From positions 1 through 64,000 of the forward strand of contig NZ_PXXU01000013.1 in NCBI RefSeq assembly GCF_003011925.2: DNA of 64,000 bases. Direction: 5' to 3'. The translations under genes and the position numbers were made by a program. The stretch is from Nitrosomonas supralitoralis. GTDB lineage: Bacteria; Pseudomonadota; Gammaproteobacteria; Burkholderiales; Nitrosomonadaceae. Shown here one piece after another: positions 57,424 through 64,000 of this stretch. Position 1 is the first letter of the stretch. Each line of letters starts with the position of its first letter. The notes beneath the pieces are model-generated. The model saw only the letters and a program-made list of their open reading frames with translations, did not search any database and was not told the DNA's origin.

Positions 57424-58818
57424 ATGGATCGCGCAATGTCAGTAAAAAAATATACGTTTTCTGATTTGGTGCGAATTGAGCAATTACGTAGAATCGAATC
57501 AGTTAAAGCGGAGGAATTATCATATACCAGTATCAAGAATATACCGGATTCTCCGCGCAGTGATTTTAGTTATCCTGAATTCATTTATCGGCTAAAGACC
57601 CGTGCCAATTATTTGATATACGAGAATGTGCTGGGAGATAAGTTGCGCCAGCCAAATCAACAGTTTATTCGCGCTCGTAGAATATGTTTGATCATTGCGG
57701 TGATCTTGGGAGGATTAGCGGCAAGTCATGCGGTGAGTGAGTCTTCCACGTTGAATATTTATTGGTTACTTGCAGTGCTGCTGGGATTTAATCTGATATC
57801 CCTATTGCTATGGATATCCGGTATTGCTCTGAATTTACAGAGCTTAAGTAGTGGTATCATAGCGCAATTAGCCAGTTGGTTGCCTTACCGGCATAAATAT
57901 GATCCCACAAGCGCATCTCTGGCATCACAGGCTTGGTGGGAGAATTGCTTAACAGGCAACATAGGCAAATGGCGTATCAGTGTACTAACGCACCAGTTCT
58001 GGTTGACCTACTTATCCGCTGGATTAGTGTTGCTGATATTACTCATGTTGGCTAAGCAATACAATTTTATCTGGGGTACGACATTGCTGCCGGATAACAC
58101 TTTGCCCAAACTTACTCAAGTTCTGGGCGCACCATTGGAGGCGCTTGGTTTAAAAATACCGGACGATCCGCAAACGATTGCAAGTAGGATAGGCACAAGC
58201 AAGCAGGATGCAGAAGCGCGGATGGCTTGGGCTACCTTTTTGATCGGTGTCTTAATAGTTTATGGCATATTCCCGCGACTGTTATTGCTTGGTCTTTCCT
58301 GGGTCATGCAAAAATGGTGCGAGTACCGGTTTAAGCTGGATCTGTATTTGCCTTATTATATTGAACTACGGCAACGTTTGATGGGGCGCGAAGTTAAGGG
58401 AGAAGTTATCGACGCCGACCCACAGGAAGGCAGGAAACCTGCTGATATTATACGCCCGCCTGATAATGTCTCCATTCCAGCTAATGCACAAGCCTTTGGT
58501 ATTGAGCTGGATACAGCAACACCTTGGCCTGAACGGGTGATTTGTCGGCTGAATATCATTGATCAGGAATCTCACGATGCAGCGATTTCACTGATAAATA
58601 AAATGAAAGCTCCGGTATTGCTGGGCGTAGCAGCACATCGACTGCCGGATCGCGGTGTGCAGCGCATGATTAAAGAACTGGTTGACAACAGCAATACAAA
58701 ACCCTGGTTGATTTTATTGAGCAAGTCATCTGCACCCGTTGCCAGTGCGAGAGAAATTGCCTGGTTTCGCTTGGCGGAAGCTTGTGGTATTCCGGCTGAA
58801 CATGTTATTACTCGATAA
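57424..58818 (+). CDS. DUF2868 membrane protein
   Basis: A 464-residue inner-membrane protein. Membrane segments lie at about 87-103, 111-135, 196-217 and 274-300, with a large soluble region from about 305 to the end. Length and pattern match DUF2868, which is found only as partner of DUF3482 GTPases. The C-terminal part (EVIDADPQEGRKPADIIRPP, WPERVICRLNIIDQESHDA) is alpha/beta and may contact the GTPase. The start may be ATG 57424 or 57436. The GTPase gene begins 3 nt after its stop. Confidence 0.85.
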   Translation: MDRAMSVKKYTFSDLVRIEQLRRIESVKAEELSYTSIKNIPDSPRSDFSYPEFIYRLKTRANYLIYENVLGDKLRQPNQQFIRARRICLIIAVILGGLAASHAVSESSTLNIYWLLAVLLGFNLISLLLWISGIALNLQSLSSGIIAQLASWLPYRHKYDPTSASLASQAWWENCLTGNIGKWRISVLTHQFWLTYLSAGLVLLILLMLAKQYNFIWGTTLLPDNTLPKLTQVLGAPLEALGLKIPDDPQTIASRIGTSKQDAEARMAWATFLIGVLIVYGIFPRLLLLGLSWVMQKWCEYRFKLDLYLPYYIELRQRLMGREVKGEVIDADPQEGRKPADIIRPPDNVSIPANAQAFGIELDTATPWPERVICRLNIIDQESHDAAISLINKMKAPVLLGVAAHRLPDRGVQRMIKELVDNSNTKPWLILLSKSSAPVASAREIAWFRLAEACGIPAEHVITR

Positions 58819-58821
58819 ATC

Positions 58822-60228
58822 ATGATGGTCAAAAACCCAAATCGTTCGGATACCCAACTATTGTTAAATATTGTCGTTGTCGGACATACTAATACCGGTA
58901 AAACATCGTTAATTCGCACCATGTTGCGTAGCACGGAATTTGGTGTTATTGAAGATGCAGCAGGCACTACGCGACATGTTGAGCAGGCGACAATTAGTGC
59001 TAACAACGAACCGATTCTGCATTTGTATGACACTCCCGGTTTGGAAGATTCCAGAGCCTTATTTGCGCATATCAAAAAGCTACAAATTAAATCAAAATTA
59101 TTGTCCCCAATACAAATACTGGAGCAGTTCTCGGCTAATGTTTCTGTCAGTGATCCGCTGGAACAAGAAGCAAAGGTGATTCGTCAGGCACTACGCAGCG
59201 ATATTCTTTTATATATCATTGATGTGCGAGAGCCTTTTCTGGAAAAGTATCGTTTGGAACTGGAAATCCTCACGCAATCGGGTAAACCGATTATTCCGGT
59301 GTTTAACTTTATTGCCGGACATGATCGGGAACTGGCGAAATGGCGCGAGCATTTGACTGTTTTTCATATGCATGCAACGCTCGAGTTTGATACGGTTGCT
59401 TTTACCTTTGATGCTGAGAAGCGGTTGTATCAGAAAATGCAGGTCTTACTGGAATCCCATAACGATCGATTGCAGAAGCTGATTGATTATCGTGCTAAAT
59501 TATGGAACCAGCTTTGCTTGTCGGGTGCCAAGCGGATTGCTGAGTTGATTGCGAATGTCGCCTGCTATCGAGAGAGCAAAGCGATTAAAAATAATTTAAT
59601 TGCGGATTCATTGATTGAAGACCGGTTGCACAATTTCGTTCGTAAAGCTGAACAGCATTGTTTGCATGATTTGTTGGCAATTTTCAATTTCTCTGATAAA
59701 GATGTTGAAATTCAGAGAATTCCGGTCTGCAATGGTCAGTGGCAGCTCGATATTTTTGCTCCCGGTATACTCAAAGCGTATGGATTGGATGTCGGAAGTG
59801 CTGCTGCTAAGGGCGCTGCAGCAGGAGTCGGCATTGATCTGATGGTCGGCGGTATGAGTCTGGGAGCAGCCAGCGCATTGGGTGCAATCGCGGGTGCAGG
59901 CTGGTCGACTTTCAAGCGCTATGGTGATGAAATCAAGGCGACTGTTAAAGGCACCCAATGGCAGTGCGCTGACGAAACTACGCTGCAGGTATTGTATCTG
60001 CGCCAGAAACACTTATTGAAAAAGCTTGTGCATCGTGGGCATGCGGCGCAAGATAAGTTGCAGGTGGGTAAGGCTGGTGACGAGAAGTTACCTAAAGACT
60101 GGAATAAACTGATCAGCTCCTTGCGTCAGAACCCAGGCTGGCAAGAACCATCCGCTGCGCGTAACAACAATCCACAGTATCAGCAGATAGAAGCTACCTT
60201 GGTGGGCGAATTGTTGAATGAAGAGTGA
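58822..60228 (+). CDS. DUF3482 GTPase
   Basis: A 468-residue protein. The N-terminal TRAFAC-type G domain shows G1 GHTNTGKTS at 21-29, a G2 Thr in AAGTTRHVE and G3 DTPGLED at 70-76. Helical regions follow. Around 335-380 lies an Ala/Gly-rich segment (SAAAKGAAAGVGIDLMVGG..) resembling a glycine-zipper membrane hairpin, then a C-terminal soluble tail. Family members occur with DUF2868, forming a membrane GTPase pair of unknown purpose; envelope or ion homeostasis has been guessed. Confidence 0.87.
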   Translation: MMVKNPNRSDTQLLLNIVVVGHTNTGKTSLIRTMLRSTEFGVIEDAAGTTRHVEQATISANNEPILHLYDTPGLEDSRALFAHIKKLQIKSKLLSPIQILEQFSANVSVSDPLEQEAKVIRQALRSDILLYIIDVREPFLEKYRLELEILTQSGKPIIPVFNFIAGHDRELAKWREHLTVFHMHATLEFDTVAFTFDAEKRLYQKMQVLLESHNDRLQKLIDYRAKLWNQLCLSGAKRIAELIANVACYRESKAIKNNLIADSLIEDRLHNFVRKAEQHCLHDLLAIFNFSDKDVEIQRIPVCNGQWQLDIFAPGILKAYGLDVGSAAAKGAAAGVGIDLMVGGMSLGAASALGAIAGAGWSTFKRYGDEIKATVKGTQWQCADETTLQVLYLRQKHLLKKLVHRGHAAQDKLQVGKAGDEKLPKDWNKLISSLRQNPGWQEPSAARNNNPQYQQIEATLVGELLNEE

Positions 60229-60955
60229 TACTGGAAGTGTTTTGGGTATCCACTATGCAATCAGCCTAAGCTAGTGTGAATACTGCTTGTCTCTAGAAGA
60301 TGCTATGTTGGTAATAGAGGTGTCACTTTTCTTGCAGAAATGATCAGGTGGTTGGTATAGTTTTTGCTGCGACGGCGTTAAAAACAGGCTCAAAATGCTC
60401 ATTTATTAAGCATAAACTGCGCTTTTCGCCTGTTTCTGGCTTGTATCAGTTGCCTCGAAAACGTTTTTCAACGGCCTGTTAAACACAAAGGTATTAATTT
60501 ATGTGGCGATGAGTGCTTGCTGACTGTTCTCCATAATGTTAGCGGTCAGTGTAACGATGGGTTTTGGTTTTTATAGTTAACTAATGTATTCATTTGCTTA
60601 TGTCAGAGTTTAACTGCGTTGTAATGACGAAATTCTGAAGACAGTTCTCTGGTTGGGTAAAAAGATAAAGAACTGCCGTTGATGAGTTAAAATGTTAAGC
60701 AAATTAGATCTAGATCATAAAAAAATTTAGCTGCGGCGAGATCGGTGCATTCTGGTCATATTTTATCAATCTTAGAATGCTTTTTTCAGTTTTATCTGGG
60801 TTCAACAGATAAAATTTAGGATATTCGAATAAATAGTACCATTTGATTGTTCTTATTCAATATTCAGATTTATGAGTTGTGTGTAATCCTGTAGCCTTAG
60901 CGCCATACGATTTTTTACAAGCGGAACCAATTATTTTTGTGAATATCTGAGTTTT
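60229..60955. other. Intergenic region with the third repeat copy
   Basis: Only the repeat copy at 60341-60482 stands out. The right half (60483-60955) is AT-rich with no gene-like frame and should hold the promoter of the zinc peptidase gene. Confidence 0.5.
60341..60482 (+). repeat. Palindromic ~148-bp repeat, copy 3
   Basis: The right arm TTTTTCAACGGCCTGTTA (60464-60481) is the exact complement of the left arm of copy 2, and the centre GTTAAAAACAGGCTCAAAATG/CTCATTTATTAAGC is nearly identical to copy 2. The left end is diverged and a few bases shorter (TGATCAGGTGGTTG start), so it can no longer pair fully. It has the same orientation as the other copies. Confidence 0.85.
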
Positions 60956-61639
60956 ATGCTTTATTTAGTATTCATTGTTGCAATTACTATATTTATTCTG
61001 GGGCCTTCTTACTGGGTTAAGCATACTTTGACAAAGTATAGTTATCCCGAAGATCGTTATCCGGGCACTGGCGCTGAGTTGGCGCGCATATTGCTGGATT
61101 GGGCGAAGTTACAAGCGGTCAAGGTTGAAGTGACTGAGCAAGGTGATCATTATGATCCGATTGCAAAGGCAGTCCGCTTAACACCAGAAAAATTTAACGG
61201 TAAATCGTTGACGGCGATTACAGTGGCTGCACATGAGGTTGGTCACGCGATACAAGATAGAGATGGCTATTTCCCGCTAAAATTGCGTACACGACTGGTT
61301 AAGATTGCTGCTCCGATTGAAAAATTTGGGGCAGCAATTCTGATGATCGCTCCCTTCATCACAGTAATTACCAGAGCACCGCTTACAGGCGCGCTGTTTT
61401 TTGCAGGCGGTTTGTTAACGCTGGGCACAGCAACGATTATACATTTGGTGACACTTCCAATGGAACTGCATGCCAGTTTTGCGCGGGCAATGCCGATGTT
61501 GCAACAAGGCAAGTATTTGATACACGGGGATGAGATCCATGCACGCAGGATTTTACGTGCAGCAGCGTGGACATATGTCTCGGCCTCATTGATGACACTG
61601 CTCAATATCGGCCGGTGGTGGGCTATTTTACGACGCTAA
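60956..61639 (+). CDS. Neutral zinc metallopeptidase (YugP-like)
   Basis: A 227-residue membrane protease of the Zn_peptidase_2 family. An N-terminal membrane helix (about 1-18) is followed by the zinc motif AAHEVGHAIQ at about 90-99 (HEVGH), a hydrophobic pair at about 121-165 and a membrane-near C terminus. The MELHASFARA motif at about 169-178 supplies the third metal ligand region. Substrates are unknown. It is monocistronic; a 139-bp gap separates it from the gsp operon. Confidence 0.88.
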   Translation: MLYLVFIVAITIFILGPSYWVKHTLTKYSYPEDRYPGTGAELARILLDWAKLQAVKVEVTEQGDHYDPIAKAVRLTPEKFNGKSLTAITVAAHEVGHAIQDRDGYFPLKLRTRLVKIAAPIEKFGAAILMIAPFITVITRAPLTGALFFAGGLLTLGTATIIHLVTLPMELHASFARAMPMLQQGKYLIHGDEIHARRILRAAAWTYVSASLMTLLNIGRWWAILRR

Positions 61640-61778
61640 TTTTGTATGATATTTTGGATTCCTGACATTGCAGTAGTGAAATGTAAAGCCCTGTCTTGAC
61701 CCTGTCATATAAGCAACATACTATGTAAAAATTCAATGTTGAAAATCTTATTAGTTAATATAGCAAAAAAGGATAAAC

Positions 61779-62213
61779 ATGACGTATTCGGTTAAGCAAC
61801 AAAAAGCAAACAATATGCGTGGATTTACGCTTCTTGAGTTACTTGTTGTAATGGTCATAATTGGCTTGTTGGCTGCTTATGTAGGACCGAAGTATTTTTC
61901 GCAGGTAGGTAAATCAGAAATCAAAATGGCACAGGCGCAGATCGATGCATTGGAAAAAGCTTTGCATCAATATCGTCTGGATGTGGGCAGCTATCCCGCG
62001 ACCGACTTGGGTCTGGCAGCATTGGTGAATCGGCCCAGTAATGAGCCCAGATGGCATGGGCCCTATCTTTCCAAAATGCCCCCAGCCGATCCTTGGGGAC
62101 GCGCATATGTTTATAAATATCCGGGAGAGCGTTCCGAGTTTGACTTACTTTCGTATGGCAAAGATGGGCAACCTGGCGGTGATGGCGAGGCAGCCGATAT
62201 TACCAACTGGTAA
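61779..62213 (+). CDS. gspG: Type II secretion major pseudopilin GspG
   Basis: A 144-residue pseudopilin. After a 14-residue leader ending RG comes FTLLELLVVMVIIGLLAAYVGP with Glu +5. GspG hallmarks follow: ALHQYRLDVGSYPATDLGLAALV, WHGPYL, DPWGRAYVYKYPG and C-terminal LLSYGKDGQPGGDGEAADI with Ca-binding Asp residues. It builds the pseudopilus of the secretion machine. AAAAAGGAT lies before the ATG; gspF follows after 8 bp. Confidence 0.96.
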   Translation: MTYSVKQQKANNMRGFTLLELLVVMVIIGLLAAYVGPKYFSQVGKSEIKMAQAQIDALEKALHQYRLDVGSYPATDLGLAALVNRPSNEPRWHGPYLSKMPPADPWGRAYVYKYPGERSEFDLLSYGKDGQPGGDGEAADITNW

Positions 62214-62221
62214 ATTACCTT

Positions 62222-63406
62222 ATGCGATTTGAAGTGAAAGCAGTGATTTCCGGGCAAGGAACCGTACATTTAGAACTGGAAGCCAACAGTGAAGCAGAAG
62301 TGCGCCGACAAGTAATGGAACAAGGCGGTATGGTGTTGAGTGTGCGCAGGAGATTCTCTGGTTTTACATTTAAATCACATACTAAATTTCCATTAGTGCA
62401 TTTTAGCCAGGAATTGCTTTCATTACAAACCGCAGGATTGAGTCTGGTAGAAAGTATTGAGACTTTACTGGAAAAAGAACAGGATACAAGCAATCGCAAA
62501 ATAATCCAGAATATTCTTGATCGACTCTATGAGGGTATAACTTTTTCACAAGCATTGGAAGATTATCCGCAAGCATTTCCACCCTTATATATTGCAACCG
62601 TTCGTGCCAGTGAGCGGACTGGCGATCTTGCTGAAGCCTTAACCCGGTTTATTACTTATCAGACACAAATGGATTATGTCCGTAAAAAACTGGTGGGTGC
62701 ATCCATTTATCCCGTTTTGTTATTGGCTGTGGGTTTGCTTGTCTCGATTTTTCTAATGGTATTTGTTGTTCCTAAATTCAGTGCCATTTATGACGATATG
62801 GGCAGTGACTTGCCATGGCTTTCGTTATTGTTGATTAAATGGGGTCAGTTTGTTCATGATCGTGGCTGGGAACTGGCCATTGCCGCGGTAACGCTTTTGG
62901 TTGTGATGGGGTATGCCGTCAGTCGGCCAACTTTTTGGGTGAAAGTCATGCAGTTATTGTGGCGCATTCCTGCAATTGGTGAGCATATGCGGGTTTATCA
63001 ATTAGCCCGTTTTTATAAAACACTCGGTATGTTGCTCCGTGGCGGAATTCCTGTCACGCAGGCATTGGAGATGGTCAGCGGGTTGTTGCAACCGCATTTT
63101 CGACCAAAAGTTGCGGCAGCGGCCAAACATATCCGCGAAGGTCAAACAATTTCCAGCGCAATGGAGCAAGAGGGGCTTACAACTGCAGTCGGCAATCGTA
63201 TGCTCCGGGTCGGCGAAAGAACCGGATTAATGGGAGATATGATGGAACGAATCGGCAATTTTCATGACGAGGAGATTGCCCGTTGGGTGGAATGGACAAC
63301 CAAGCTGATTGAACCGCTACTGATGGCATTTATCGGCATTGTGATCGGCGGCATTATTATTCTCATGTACATGCCTATTTTTGAACTGGCGGGAAGTATC
63401 AATTGA
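62222..63406 (+). CDS. gspF: Type II secretion inner-membrane protein GspF
   Basis: A 394-residue inner-membrane platform protein. Two T2SF domains (about 60-180 and 260-385), each with a helix bundle: FSQELLSLQTAGLSLVESIETLL in the first and FYKTLGMLLRGGIPVTQALEMV in the second. Membrane segments are near 160-185, 215-235 and 365-388. It links the ATPase GspE to the pseudopilus. Its stop overlaps the gspE start (TGATG). Confidence 0.95.
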   Translation: MRFEVKAVISGQGTVHLELEANSEAEVRRQVMEQGGMVLSVRRRFSGFTFKSHTKFPLVHFSQELLSLQTAGLSLVESIETLLEKEQDTSNRKIIQNILDRLYEGITFSQALEDYPQAFPPLYIATVRASERTGDLAEALTRFITYQTQMDYVRKKLVGASIYPVLLLAVGLLVSIFLMVFVVPKFSAIYDDMGSDLPWLSLLLIKWGQFVHDRGWELAIAAVTLLVVMGYAVSRPTFWVKVMQLLWRIPAIGEHMRVYQLARFYKTLGMLLRGGIPVTQALEMVSGLLQPHFRPKVAAAAKHIREGQTISSAMEQEGLTTAVGNRMLRVGERTGLMGDMMERIGNFHDEEIARWVEWTTKLIEPLLMAFIGIVIGGIIILMYMPIFELAGSIN

Positions 63407-64000
63407 TGGAAACATCAGTACAAACTGCAAGCAAACAACCCATTGATCTAAATCAATTGGCTGAAATTCGCCTGAAAGCAGCTGCACAAGGAGTTTCTGT
63501 TTTTCAGATCTTGGAGGAAGATAGTGGTTACGCGCCTGATGAACTGATTCAACAGTTGGGGCAACTGATGCACATGCCCGTGCTGGGAATGAAAGAGATT
63601 CATGCATTACAGCCAGCTTTTGATATTTTGCCGTTTAATGAAGCGATGAGGCATGAATGCGTGTTGTTTCACAACGGACAGAGCTATTTATTCGCGATCA
63701 GCAATCCTTTTTCCGGCAAGCTGCGTGCATGGGCTGAAGAACGGTTTGATCGAGCGGTTGAATGGTATCTGGTACATCCGGCCGATTTGAGCGCTTTCTT
63801 TACCCAGCAAGAAAAAACCATGCGTGCTATGGATCAGGTATTGTCATCGGCTGATCTGGATAAAATACAAAGCGGCATTGAAGATCTTTCGTTAAAAAGC
63901 ATTAACGAAGGTACCAGTAAAGTAGTACGGTTAGTACATTCCACATTGTATGATGCGCATAAATCACAAGCCAGCGATATTCATCTGGAAATGGCTCCGG
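63406..64000 (+). CDS. gspE: Type II secretion ATPase GspE, cut by the window end
   Basis: ATG 63406 overlaps the gspF stop; the frame is open to the window edge, giving the first 198 residues. The N-terminal part (about 1-150) resembles the N1E/N2E domains that bind GspL. The last residues visible, SQASDIHLEMAP, begin the core ATPase domain (canonical SDIHLEP). The Walker motifs lie beyond the end. It powers pseudopilus extension. The order G-F-E is the reverse of the commonest E-F-G. Confidence 0.9.
   Translation, partial: METSVQTASKQPIDLNQLAEIRLKAAAQGVSVFQILEEDSGYAPDELIQQLGQLMHMPVLGMKEIHALQPAFDILPFNEAMRHECVLFHNGQSYLFAISNPFSGKLRAWAEERFDRAVEWYLVHPADLSAFFTQQEKTMRAMDQVLSSADLDKIQSGIEDLSLKSINEGTSKVVRLVHSTLYDAHKSQASDIHLEMAP

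Overview
The window is a continuous piece of a bacterial chromosome, most likely from a betaproteobacterial ammonia oxidiser of the Nitrosomonas group. This placement is an inference. It rests on the transketolase-gap-pgk-pyk-fba block of carbon-fixation type, the RegB/RegA redox pair, the tandem aat-bpt pair followed by pyrD and a solitary rnfB next to nth, the DUF1841 and DUF2868/DUF3482 families, and the modest GC content. No 16S or amo gene lies in the window to settle it. I saw no tRNA, rRNA or CRISPR array.

Layout. 1-1010 holds a decayed IS1595-type transposase. 1100-5169 has a small lipoprotein, a PhoD-like phosphatase, a 49-codon gene and a cold-shock gene. 5747-13210 is the most unusual block: a zinc peptidase, an Anbu-type proteasome-like protease, a transglutaminase-like protease, a type II (eukaryote-like) glutamine synthetase, a circularly permuted ATP-grasp protein and an alpha-E protein. 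Together they look like a peptide or amide ligation and hydrolysis system. 13366-16606 carries a methyltransferase, an ExoD-like membrane protein and a coiled-coil outer-membrane protein. 16746-20994 is an operon-like run: aat, bpt, pyrD, rnfB, nth, DUF1841. 21078-25235 has two small c-type cytochromes, an ABC-F ATPase, Hsp20 and a membrane protein. 25580-31339 has a YiiX-like protein, cca, slt and gdhA.

31655-40453 is central carbon metabolism (tkt, gap, pgk, pyk, fba, rpiA) followed by phoU. 40568-47147 is a minor-pilin operon on the minus strand (fimT, pilV, pilW, pilX, pilY1, pilE). 47377-55773 carries thiO, ispH, a divergent DAHP-synthase-like gene, regB/regA, ribD, nrdR and glyA. 56566-60228 has a glutamine amidotransferase and the DUF2868/DUF3482 pair. 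60956-64000 has a zinc metallopeptidase and the start of a type II secretion operon in the order gspG-gspF-gspE, with gspE cut by the window end.

A palindromic repeat of about 148 bp occurs three times in the same orientation (4135-4281, 7701-7848, 60341-60482), always between genes. One copy sits inside the transglutaminase-Anbu gene pair. The repeat and the amidoligase/Anbu block with its compositionally distinct glutamine synthetase are the main things worth a second look.
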